A stretch of DNA of 64,000 nt. Source: Bin87 sp965203855. Its GTDB lineage: Bacteria > Chloroflexota > Dehalococcoidia > Lucifugimonadales > UBA3495. Position 1 is the first letter of the stretch. The number at the start of each line of letters is the position of its first letter. The translations under genes and the position numbers were made by a program. The notes below the pieces were generated by a model that was not told where the DNA came from, searched no databases, and saw only the letters and a list, made by a program, of their open reading frames with translations. This document shows positions 53,028-60,277 of this stretch, one piece after another. The stretch lies in assembly GCA_965203855.1 (NCBI GenBank), contig CBDBDN010000009.1, forward strand, positions 186,001-250,000. Reading direction: 5' to 3'.

Positions 53028-53056
53028 ATTATAGCGGCAGCGGGGCGGGGCGGCAA
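53028..53056 (-). promoter_or_regulatory. Promoter of the 2-oxoacid dehydrogenase operon
   Basis: Minus-strand -35 TTGCCG (53051-53056), 17-base spacer, and perfect -10 TATAAT (53028-53033). It points into the E3 gene, whose start is about 75 bases on. Confidence 0.75.
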
Positions 53057-53165
53057 GTTGGCGGCGGCCTGGTGTAATTGACACGATTCGCCGGCAATTG
53101 ATAACTTGTAACGGGGACCCGATACCCGGTCATCGGGATTTCGCATAACGGGATGAGGCACTGCA

Positions 53166-53381
53166 ATGAAAATCAAACTGAACCTGTGGCAGCAAATTGC
53201 AATCGGCGGGATTGCGCTGGTTCTGCTCACCGTTGTGGCAATGTGGCAAGCGCCGAACGTGTTCGCTGCCGCCCAAAAAGCGGGATGGCTGCCCGCAGCC
53301 ATGTGGGGGTATTTAGCTATCGGGGGGCTACTCTCCGCCGGCATCGTTTATGGCGTATGGTGGCTGGGCGATAATGACTGA
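53166..53381 (+). CDS. Small membrane protein C
   Basis: A 71-residue protein with two hydrophobic segments (IAIGGIALVLLTVVAMW, MWGYLAIGGLLSAGIVYGVWW). Starts at ATG 53166 and overlaps the next gene by 8 bases, so both are translated as a pair. No homologue recognised. Confidence 0.6.
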   Translation: MKIKLNLWQQIAIGGIALVLLTVVAMWQAPNVFAAAQKAGWLPAAMWGYLAIGGLLSAGIVYGVWWLGDND

Positions 53382-53682
53382 CATCCGTACTGGCCGGTTG
53401 CGGCGGTCTTACGAGCGGAACTTGGGCTATGCCAAATTCTGGATTGGGGTATCCGTCGCTTTTGCCGCCGCTTTTGCCGCATTCGCCGCCGAGAAAATTT
53501 GGGAAATCTCCACGAATCCCGATGCTTACACGCCTAGAGACTGGAATCCGTTGCTGATAACAGCCTGGATTCTGACTATTGCCGCTCTCGCCTGCCTAGC
53601 ATTGGCAATGACATTCGTCATCGCGTACCACCGCGCTGATATTGCCCTTACCGAAATTGAGGAGGGCGGCGGCGGCGGCTGA
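53374..53682 (+). CDS. Small membrane protein D
   Basis: A 102-residue protein with two long hydrophobic segments (GVSVAFAAAFAAFAAEKIW; LITAWILTIAALACLALAMTFVI). The N-terminus is basic (RTGRLRRSYERN) and the C-terminus ends in Glu then Gly-rich residues. Start at 53374 inside the previous gene's tail. No homologue recognised; together with its partner it may form a small membrane complex. Confidence 0.6.
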   Translation: MTDIRTGRLRRSYERNLGYAKFWIGVSVAFAAAFAAFAAEKIWEISTNPDAYTPRDWNPLLITAWILTIAALACLALAMTFVIAYHRADIALTEIEEGGGGG

Positions 53683-53718
53683 CATTCCGGTTAGGCTGTG
53701 GAAAGGCGGGAACGGCGT

Positions 53719-53748
53719 TTGGCTGTTGCTGGCGTAGTGTGCTAGAAT
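53719..53748 (+). promoter_or_regulatory. Promoter of the TatA gene
   Basis: -35 TTGGCT (53719-53724), 18-base spacer, extended -10 TGCTAGAAT (53740-53748). The TatA start follows about 32 bases on. Confidence 0.5.
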
Positions 53749-53779
53749 ACTGCCAATCTGACAGGAGCTGCTGCGAATT

Positions 53780-53974
53780 ATGCGTATTGCCGGGCTTGGC
53801 CCCTTCGAACTGCTGATTATCCTGCTGGTCGTTCTGCTGATTTTCGGGGCGTCCCGTTTGCCGGGCGTGGGCTCCGCCTTGGGCAAGGGCATTCGCTCTT
53901 TCAAGACTTCGGTAACCGGGGAGGATGAAAAACCGGGCGCAGAGCGCACTACGGAGGAAAAGCCGGGTTCGTGA
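53780..53974 (+). CDS. tatA: Twin-arginine translocase subunit TatA
   Basis: A 64-residue TatA/E protein. One N-terminal membrane helix LLIILLVVLLIFGASRLPG, the conserved FG and the LPGVG hinge, then the amphipathic helix LGKGIRSFKTSVTG and a charged tail. Forms the pore of the Tat export system, which moves folded proteins such as those with bound cofactors. It has its own promoter and faces away from the TatC gene. Confidence 0.9.
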   Translation: MRIAGLGPFELLIILLVVLLIFGASRLPGVGSALGKGIRSFKTSVTGEDEKPGAERTTEEKPGS

Positions 53975-54035
53975 CCTGGCGGCGGCGGTCGGCAACATTT
54001 CGGTATTGGGGCGCAGTAACGCACTGCGCCCTTTA

Positions 54036-55004
54036 TTATTGCGTACCGGGCTCCGCATCAGCATCCGTATCCGCAAACGCCAAACGGCGGCGGCCGGCCA
54101 GGCGGGCGAGCAGGATCCCGATTTCGTACAGGACAATGAGCGGGCCGGCGACGATGGCCTGGTTGACCGGGTCGATGGTGGGGGTTATGGCGGCGGCGAT
54201 TACGAAAGAGGCTACCAGCCAGAGGCGGCGGAAGCGGGCGAATCCGCGCGCGTTGACGATGCCTAGGGTTGCCAGTACATACATTACCAGCGGGGTCTCG
54301 AAGGAGAGGCCGAGCCAGAAGAGCAGGCGCACCATTATGTTGACCAGATTGCTGATGCGGATTAGGGGTTCGGCGATGTCGCTGCCGAAAGTCAGCAGGA
54401 AGCGCAGCGCCGGGGGTATCATTACGAAGTAGCCGAAGGCCATGCCGCCGATGAATGCCAGCAGGGCGGCGGGCAGGAAAGAGAAGAGGACTTTGCGCTC
54501 GCGCGGGGTCAGGCCCGGGGCGATGAAACGGATGGCGTTGTAGAGGATTACGGGGAGGGCCAGGACGAAGCCGCCCAGCAGGGACACGCGCACGGTGGCG
54601 CCCAGGAGTTCGGTTACTTCGGTATAGATGATGCGGAAGTCGTGGTCGGCGGCGACCTGCTGGGCCGGGAGTATCAGAAAGGCGAAGATGTCCGCGTAGA
54701 AGTAAAAGGAGACGGCTGACCCGACGAGTATGGCGCCGACGCAGGCTAGTATGCGGTTTCGGAGTTCCCGGAAGTGTTCGCGCAGGGGGAGTGGGGCGGC
54801 GGCGGGCGCAGCGGCTTGGGCTTGGCGGCGGCGCGCTTGCCAAGTTCGCCATCCGAGATAGAGGGCCAGGCCGATGACGATGACCGTCAGCGCGGCGACG
54901 GCGGCGGCAACCCAGTCGGGGGCATCCGCAAAGGGCGCCGGGGGCCAGCGCAATAATTCCTCAAACCATTCCAAAAGCCGTTCCAACAGCGACTGCGTTC
55001 TCAT
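54036..55004 (-). CDS. tatC: Twin-arginine translocase subunit TatC, extended
   Basis: A 322-residue TatC. The core from about residue 72 has the six-helix plan: LREHFRELRNRILACVGAILVG, YTEVTELLGATVRVSLLGGFVLALP, GLTPRERKVLFSFLPAALLAF, and the conserved acidic SFETPLVMYV loop. The N-terminal 70 residues are an addition: a membrane segment (VAAAVAALTVIVIGLALYLGW) and an Arg/Ala/Pro linker, so a seventh helix is likely. It binds the twin-arginine signal peptide. Convergent with TatA. Confidence 0.88.
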   Translation of the reverse strand: MRTQSLLERLLEWFEELLRWPPAPFADAPDWVAAAVAALTVIVIGLALYLGWRTWQARRRQAQAAAPAAAPLPLREHFRELRNRILACVGAILVGSAVSFYFYADIFAFLILPAQQVAADHDFRIIYTEVTELLGATVRVSLLGGFVLALPVILYNAIRFIAPGLTPRERKVLFSFLPAALLAFIGGMAFGYFVMIPPALRFLLTFGSDIAEPLIRISNLVNIMVRLLFWLGLSFETPLVMYVLATLGIVNARGFARFRRLWLVASFVIAAAITPTIDPVNQAIVAGPLIVLYEIGILLARLAGRRRLAFADTDADAEPGTQ

Positions 55005-55006
55005 AG

Positions 55007-55440
55007 TCGGGTCAAATTGCCAAAACCGGGCGTCTATCCGATGGGAATGGATTCCGGCGTGCGCCGGAATGACGGGGTGGGGTGGGTGATTATTGCACGG
55101 GATGACGGGGTTATTATAATCGGGGCAAATTGCCGAACCGAGCGTCTATCCGATGGGAATGGATTCCGGCGTGCGCCGGAATGACGGGGGGATGGGTGAT
55201 TATTGGACGGAATGGCGGGGTTATTATAGTCGGGGCAAATTGCCTAACCGAGCGTCTATCCGATGGAATTGGATTCCGGCGTGCGCCGGAATGACGGGGT
55301 GGGGTGGGTGATTATTGCCCGGAATGGCGGGGTTATTATAATCGGGGCAAATTGCCGAACCGAGCGTCTATCCGATGGGAATGGATTCCGGCGTGCGCCG
55401 GAATGACGGGGTGGGGTGGGTATTATTGGGCGGAATGATG
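55007..55440. repeat. Tandem array of a 110-base unit, about four copies
   Basis: Units begin with TCGGG(G)CAAATTGCC at about 55007, 55120, 55230 and 55342; each holds GAGCGTCTATCCGATGGGAA and one ATTCCGGC-GTGC-GCCGGAAT palindrome, then GGTGGGTGATTATTG. Units differ by a few bases; the fourth is incomplete. Non-coding; between TatC and TatB-like genes. A shorter degenerate tail continues to about 55555. Confidence 0.85.
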
Positions 55441-55561
55441 GGGTGGGATGGGTGATTATTGGTCGGGGTGACGGGTGGGATGGGTGGTTATTGCACGGAT
55501 TGCCGGCGCATTGGGAATGGTTTTCGGCGTGGGGCGGAATTACTGGGGTATTGCTGATTGA

Positions 55562-55921
55562 CTAGTCGGCCGGTTTGGCGGGGCCGTCCGGGTTGTTTGG
55601 CGGTTTTGGCGGATTTTCCGGGCTGTCCTGCTGCTGGGACAGGTGGGGCGGCGTGTCCAGCGGAGTTTCCGGGGGGCGGCGTGGGGCATCGGGCGGCGGG
55701 ACGGGTGCGTCGGCATTTTGACTGGGGGCGTCTGGCTGCCGGCTGCTGTTGGTATCGTTGAGCGACGCGGCATCCATTACTTCGGTAAAGGTGCGGCGGG
55801 CTTCGCGCATGATGCGGCCCAGGGTGCGCGCCGTTTCCATGGTCTTGCCCGGCCCCAGCGCGATGATTGCTACCAGAAAGATGACGGCAAGTTCCATCGT
55901 GCCAATGCCGAATATATTCAT
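55562..55921 (-). CDS. TatA/TatB family protein
   Basis: A 119-residue protein whose N-terminus MNIFGIGTMELAVIFLVAIIALGPGKTMETARTLG has the short membrane helix, the F-G-x-G motif and the following amphipathic helix of TatA/TatB. The second half is a long Pro/Asp/Asn-rich tail, as in some TatB proteins. With TatA and TatC it could complete the three-subunit system. The start overlaps the stop of the RlmD-Maf fusion gene in an ATGA. Confidence 0.85.
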   Translation of the reverse strand: MNIFGIGTMELAVIFLVAIIALGPGKTMETARTLGRIMREARRTFTEVMDAASLNDTNSSRQPDAPSQNADAPVPPPDAPRRPPETPLDTPPHLSQQQDSPENPPKPPNNPDGPAKPAD

Positions 55922-57810
55922 CGGGACGCGCTCCCGGCGTCCGGCGTGGGGCCGGTCGCTGTTGCGAAGGGGCAATTGACGGTGCAGCCCGGAGGAACGG
56001 CGGCGGCAGACAAGTCGGGGAGAGGGCAGCCGAGTTCGGCGAGCAGGTTGGTGATGCGGCACACGGGCAGGCCCATCACATTGGAATAGCAGCCGTGCGT
56101 CAAGCGCGCCGGGCGGAATTCGGCGTCCTGTATGGCGTAGGCGCCGGCCTTGTCCATAGGCGTACCGGAGGCGATGGACTGCTCCATTTCGGCGTCGGTA
56201 AAGTTTCGCATTACGACATCAGCGGACATGGCTTCGGTGAGGCAGCGTCCGGTTGCGGCGTCGTAGGCGGTGAGGCCGGTTATTACCTGGTGAGCGGCGC
56301 CGCGGAGTCGGGAGAGCATAGCGCGGGCATCGGCGGCGTCAACGGGCTTGGCGATGGCTTGTCCGTACAGGACTACCGTGCTGTCGGCGGCGATGTAGTA
56401 GCCGGCGGCGGCGGACTGCTGGGCGGCGGCGGCCAGGGCTTTGGCGCGGGAAAGCCGCCATACCATTTGCTCCGGGGATTCGCCGTCCTGCTGTTCCTCG
56501 GGGATGTGGGACGGCGCGACGGTGAAGTCTAACCCCAGCCCGGAGAGCAGTTCGCGGCGTCGGGGGGACGCCGACGCCAGGATGATGGCGGCGGCGGTTG
56601 GCTTGCGCGACAGGGCGGCGACGCACTCAATATGATAGGTTTGAGGGAACATATCTACGGGCTGGATCCATTCTATGCGATAGGCTTGGCAGAGGGTGCG
56701 TAAATCGCGGGCGAGGGATTCCGGGTTGCAGGATACATAGGCGATGCGCGCGGGGCGCATGGCCAAGATGGCGTTCAAGGCTGCGGGGTGGCAGCCGGCG
56801 CGGGAGGGATCCAGGACTACGGCGTCGGGGGGCGGGGTCATTTCGGGCAGTACATTTTCCACTTTGCCGGTGATGATGCTGGCGTTGGAGATGCCGTCCA
56901 GGTTAGTGGCGGCGTCGGCGATTGCGGCGGTGGATTCCTCAACGGCGATGATGCGCTTGGCGTCGGCGGCGAGGAGGGCGGCGAATACGCCGACGCCGGC
57001 GTAGGCGTCCAGCACGGTTTCGGAGCCGGTTAGTTGGAGGGCGTTTCGCACGAGGTCAACCAGCCGGGCGGCCTGCTTGATGTTGACCTGAAAGAAGGAT
57101 GGGGATGCGACCCGGAAAGTGCGGCCGGCTACGGTTTCCTGGTAGGTTTTCTGTCCGCTGGCCGGGGCAAGGTCCGGGTTATCCAGGGTGGGCTGTATCA
57201 GGTAATCGCCGGTGGCCGAGGAGGCGCGGATGGAGAGCTGGGAGGTTTCGGCGCATTTTTCCTGCAACTGCTTTAGCAGGTGATTGATGCCGTCGTGCAT
57301 GAGCATACAGCGGTCAATGCGTATGAAACGGCGGCGCTCCCGGTGGACAAAGCCCAGCTCTCCGGTGGAACGCCAGATAGTGAAGCGGGCGTGGTTGCGG
57401 TATTCCAGCGGCTGGGGTGCGGGCAGAGTGGGGAGTACGGGGGCGCGGTGAAAGGAGCCGATGCGGGACATGGCGTCGCGGACGATGCCGGTTTTGGCGT
57501 CCAGCTGGGCGGGGTAGTCGAGGTGCTGCCATTGGCATCCGGTGCAGTGGCCGAAATAGGGGCAGGGGGGGCTGACGCGATGCGGGGATGGTTGCAGAAC
57601 CTGGGTTACCTGTGCGGCGAGGTATTTGCGTCGGGTGGCGATGATTTCGGCGATGACGGTTTCGCCGGGGATGCCGCCGAAAACGAAAACGTCGTGGCCG
57701 TCGTGGACAGCCATAGCCTCGCCCAGGCGGCCCCAGGAATGGAGATAAAGTTGTACGGCGTCGCCCCGCTGCAAAGGGGGGGATGACGCGGGCGCAGCGA
57801 TGTTGGTCAT
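55918..57810 (-). CDS. RlmD-like rRNA methyltransferase fused to Maf nucleotide pyrophosphatase
   Basis: A 630-residue fusion. Residues 1-400 are an RlmD/RumA-type (uracil-C5)-methyltransferase: TRAM-like start, 4Fe-4S cysteines C83, C89, C92 (CPYFGHCTGC) and C168, SAM motif DAYAGVGVFA, and catalytic C361 in VSCNPESL. Residues 408-600 are a Maf/YhdE pyrophosphatase: ILASASPRRRELL, SRAKALA, AADSTVV, GTPMDKAGAYAIQ, and the C-terminal VMGLPVCRITNLL. The two parts join with only a short linker (SRKPTAAA). Such a fusion would pair rRNA modification with cleaning of non-canonical NTPs. TatB-like gene is coupled downstream. Confidence 0.88.
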   Translation of the reverse strand: MTNIAAPASSPPLQRGDAVQLYLHSWGRLGEAMAVHDGHDVFVFGGIPGETVIAEIIATRRKYLAAQVTQVLQPSPHRVSPPCPYFGHCTGCQWQHLDYPAQLDAKTGIVRDAMSRIGSFHRAPVLPTLPAPQPLEYRNHARFTIWRSTGELGFVHRERRRFIRIDRCMLMHDGINHLLKQLQEKCAETSQLSIRASSATGDYLIQPTLDNPDLAPASGQKTYQETVAGRTFRVASPSFFQVNIKQAARLVDLVRNALQLTGSETVLDAYAGVGVFAALLAADAKRIIAVEESTAAIADAATNLDGISNASIITGKVENVLPEMTPPPDAVVLDPSRAGCHPAALNAILAMRPARIAYVSCNPESLARDLRTLCQAYRIEWIQPVDMFPQTYHIECVAALSRKPTAAAIILASASPRRRELLSGLGLDFTVAPSHIPEEQQDGESPEQMVWRLSRAKALAAAAQQSAAAGYYIAADSTVVLYGQAIAKPVDAADARAMLSRLRGAAHQVITGLTAYDAATGRCLTEAMSADVVMRNFTDAEMEQSIASGTPMDKAGAYAIQDAEFRPARLTHGCYSNVMGLPVCRITNLLAELGCPLPDLSAAAVPPGCTVNCPFATATGPTPDAGSASR

Positions 57811-58099
57811 AGCGATATAGTATCACTATTCCGGGGAGGTCTCACGCCGGCCCTCTCGGTGGGGGAGCGCGGATGATGGCATGGATGGAGGGGATGGATG
57901 GGATTTTGGGCATTCGGGGGATTACACCGATAGACAGGATGGACGGGATTTTGGGGCCTCCTTGTGGGATTGGGGGTTGGGGTCGGGTTGCGATGTCGGG
58001 TTGTCGGGTTGGGGTTGTCGGGTTCAAGGTGGTCGGGTGCGTTGGGATTGGGTTGGGTTGGGATTGGATTGCAGTCTGCCAGGGTTTGCGGTCGCTTAT
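57811..58099. other. G-rich intergenic stretch
   Basis: No gene seen. Contains the GGCATGGATGGAGGGGATGG-like minisatellite words and a canonical four-run G-quadruplex motif at 58044-58062 (GGGATTGGGTTGGGTTGGG). It runs into the second copy of the structured repeat. Together with that copy and later repeats it forms a 925-base gap before thioredoxin. Confidence 0.55.
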
Positions 58100-58272
58100 C
58101 AGCCCTACGGCCGGAGGATTTGCGCGTTGCTTTTCACGCGGCTGGCTTTTCGTCCGGGGACGGGGCGCTACGTCTGGCGCCTTGGCAGGACCCGACTCCT
58201 TCGGTTAGTCTGACCGTGGGCGAGTAGGGAACGCCGGTGCGACTTGGGTTGCTGATTGGCCGTGAACGACCG
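58100..58272 (+). repeat. Interspersed structured repeat, copy 2
   Basis: About 170 bases nearly identical to 3664-3831, same orientation, with the same three hairpins preserved exactly (CGTC-GACG, GGCGC-GCGCC, CGGT-ACCG). The two flanks differ completely. See copy 1 for interpretation. Confidence 0.7.
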
Positions 58273-58431
58273 GTCTTTTTGAGGGACTGGCTCCTGGCAG
58301 GCTGGATGGTTGCCGTTTTGAGGCGGCGTTGAGTGTGGAGGTGGTGATGGATTGGAGAATTCGTACCCGACAAGGGGATGGTAGCAGCGAACTGGAGTTC
58401 TTGTCAATAGGGCTGGGGGTGCGGTTTTTTC

Positions 58432-58545
58432 ACACCGATGGACAGGATGGGGAGGATGGGGTTTTTTATGGCATGGATGGAGGGGATGAATGGGGATTTT
58501 GGGTTTTGGGGGGGATGGATTCCGGCTTGCGCCGGAATGACGGTT
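58432..58545. repeat. Repeat-rich stretch: ACACCGATGGACAGG and ATTCCGGC palindromes
   Basis: CACACCGATGGACAGGATGG at 58431-58450 recalls 3937-3956 and 57923-57942; an ATTCCGGC-TTGC-GCCGGAAT palindrome lies at 58519-58538 with the usual GACGG extension. Non-coding. Confidence 0.65.
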
Positions 58546-58613
58546 TGGGGGGGCCGGGGGGGACGGGGTGGGCAAATTATCCGGTTGGGGATGGGGCGGG
58601 GACGGTGGCTTGG

Positions 58614-58642
58614 TTGACCGGGAACGGGGTGGGGTATAATAT
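58614..58642 (+). promoter_or_regulatory. Promoter upstream of thioredoxin
   Basis: -35 TTGACC (58614-58619) and an overlapping -10 set: TATAAT (58635-58640, spacer 15) or TAATAT (58637-58642, spacer 17). About 95 bases before the thioredoxin start. Confidence 0.6.
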
Positions 58643-58737
58643 GGGATGCGTCCTGATGCTTTGTCCGGCCGGCCGGCGGGGTACGCGGACGCCAACGAAA
58701 CGAACCTAACCCCGCTACCGATTACGAGGAGTGCTTT

Positions 58738-59067
58738 ATGCCTGAACCCATTGATGTCAACGGCGAATCCTGGCAGGCCAGCGTGATGGATTCCGAGCTG
58801 CCCGTCCTGGTGGACTTTTGGGCGGAATGGTGCGGCCCGTGCAAGATGATTGCGCCGGCGGTGCATGACTTGGCCCTGGAATATGAGGGGCGGCTGAATG
58901 TCGCCAAGCTGGATGTGGACAGCGATCCGGACATTGCCGCCCGGTACGGCATACGCAGCATACCGGCGCTGATTTTCTTTAAGGAGGGGCAGCCGGTGGA
59001 TCAGATTATCGGCGCGCAACCCAAGCCGGCGTTGAAGCGCAAGATAGAGGCGGTGCTGGAGAGTTAG
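58738..59067 (+). CDS. trxA: Thioredoxin
   Basis: A 109-residue single-domain thioredoxin. Active site WCGPCK in VDFWAEWCGPCKM (Cys at 32 and 35), followed by KLDVDSDPDIAARYGIRSIPALIFFKEG with the cis-proline, a full-length fold. Reduces disulfides in the cytoplasm. It has its own promoter and lies 19 bases before the selenocysteine tRNA. Confidence 0.93.
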   Translation: MPEPIDVNGESWQASVMDSELPVLVDFWAEWCGPCKMIAPAVHDLALEYEGRLNVAKLDVDSDPDIAARYGIRSIPALIFFKEGQPVDQIIGAQPKPALKRKIEAVLES

Positions 59068-59085
59068 GGGATGCGGCCTGACTGC

Positions 59086-59182
59086 GGGAGTGGATGGGGC
59101 CCGGTGGCTCTTGCGGACTTCAAATCCGTTATGCCTCGTGACGAGCGGGGTAGGTGGGTTCGACTCCCTCGCACTCCCGCCA
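59086..59182 (+). tRNA. selC: tRNA-Sec (TCA)
   Basis: A selenocysteine tRNA of 97 bases including the encoded CCA. Acceptor GGGAGTG pairs with CACTCCC; a six-pair D stem (GGGGCC with GGCTCT, two wobbles); anticodon stem GCGGA/TCCGT with loop CTTCAAA (anticodon TCA); a long variable arm with CTCG/CGAG; T stem GTGGG with TTCGACT loop. The long D stem and large variable arm set it apart from normal tRNA-Ser. The eighth acceptor pair is not standard. Confidence 0.88.
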
Positions 59183-59306
59183 GTTCGCACCCTCTGAAGG
59201 CGCACGCGATACCGCGCGTAAGCCAGACCGGCAGTTTGCCGTTCCATAACCGGTGAACCGGCCCTGGCGCAGCCGCCGCCGGGTGCGTTTTCTTTCGCTT
59301 TCCGCT

Positions 59307-60018
59307 TCAGCAGTCACCGGCGTCGTGCTCCGGGGCCGGGCCGGCGTTGCGGTCGGCATCGGCATCAGCATCGGCGTTGGGGTGTTCGGGCGCGGCCATT
59401 TGCTGCGCCCAGGTTTGGAGCCAGCGGCGAAATTTCGTCCAAGGCGGGCGGCGCGATGTAGATTACTTCCACGTCGGTGGGGAACTGGATTTGATGCCGC
59501 TCGTTGACCAGCAGCAGGCCGGTTTCGTCGGCGTGCAGCGTAGCGTCGATGGCGTCGCTCATGGCTTGGTAGCGGCGGCGGCTGGCGGCGGCGAACCATT
59601 CTTGCAAGCGGCCGGCTACGGTTGGGCTCATCAGGGGGGCCATCAAGCAGCGTTGCAAGTCCATCGTTTCGGCCAGCAGCTCGAAAGATTCCAGGGGTTC
59701 CAGGGCGGCGCCGTTGGCGAGCAGCCCGGATACGAGGGGCTGGCTGGGTTGCGCCATGGCCTCGAGATAGGATATTCCGGCACTGCCGCCATCCGGCAGG
59801 CTTTCGTGATAGATGCGCGCGATGCTGCCCAAGGCGTTTTGCACGGCGCGCACCTGGGTATCTACCTGTTCCCAGTATTGGCCTACTACGGCAACGCCGT
59901 CGGCTGGCAGCTGCTCCGCCGGGGCAGGCAGTTGGAGCAGGGGGACCAGCAGCAGTTTGCGTTTTCCCTGATAGTTGTCGGATGCGGGGCGCGTGATGCG
60001 TCCTAGTTCTGCGACCAT
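59307..60018 (-). CDS. Conserved hypothetical protein (C-terminus probably frameshifted)
   Basis: A 217-residue protein from MVAELGRITRP at 60018 in the frame that stops at 59365. It has regular helices and no enzyme motif (VVGQYWEQVDTQVRA; DLQRCLMAPLMSPTVAGRLQEW), and resembles an uncharacterised Chloroflexota family only in general plan. The frame seems to shift at the AAATTT run near 59430: read in the other frame, the C-terminus continues as FRRWLQTWAQQMAAPEHP and an acidic Ala/Asp repeat to a stop at 59307-59309. Single base run error or change. Confidence 0.6.
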
Positions 60019-60084
60019 GTTCGCCGTCTCCTGCGGGATTTGGGGGGGTACATTATAATACTGGACTTGGGGGGGTATCTTGGG

Positions 60085-60170
60085 GCTGGATTCCGGCTTG
60101 CGCCGGAATGACGGTAAGAAAGGGGATGATGGTGAAGGGGCTGGATTCCGGCTTGCGCCGGAATGACGGT
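60085..60170. repeat. Two ATTCCGGC palindromes in direct orientation
   Basis: ATTCCGGC-TTGC-GCCGGAAT at 60090-60109 and 60145-60164, each followed by GACGGT, about 55 bases apart and in the same direction. Confidence 0.75.
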
Positions 60171-60277
60171 GCGGGGGTGGGATGGCGATGGGATGGGTAG
60201 GATGTGATAAACGGGGCGGGGGGATGACGGGGCTGTGGTTGCCCAAAGCGGCGGCCTCTGCTAACCTGCGGGGCGCA

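Noticed and set aside
55007..55440. CRISPR array
   Set aside because: Units are about 110 bases and nearly identical throughout, with no unique spacers and no cas genes.
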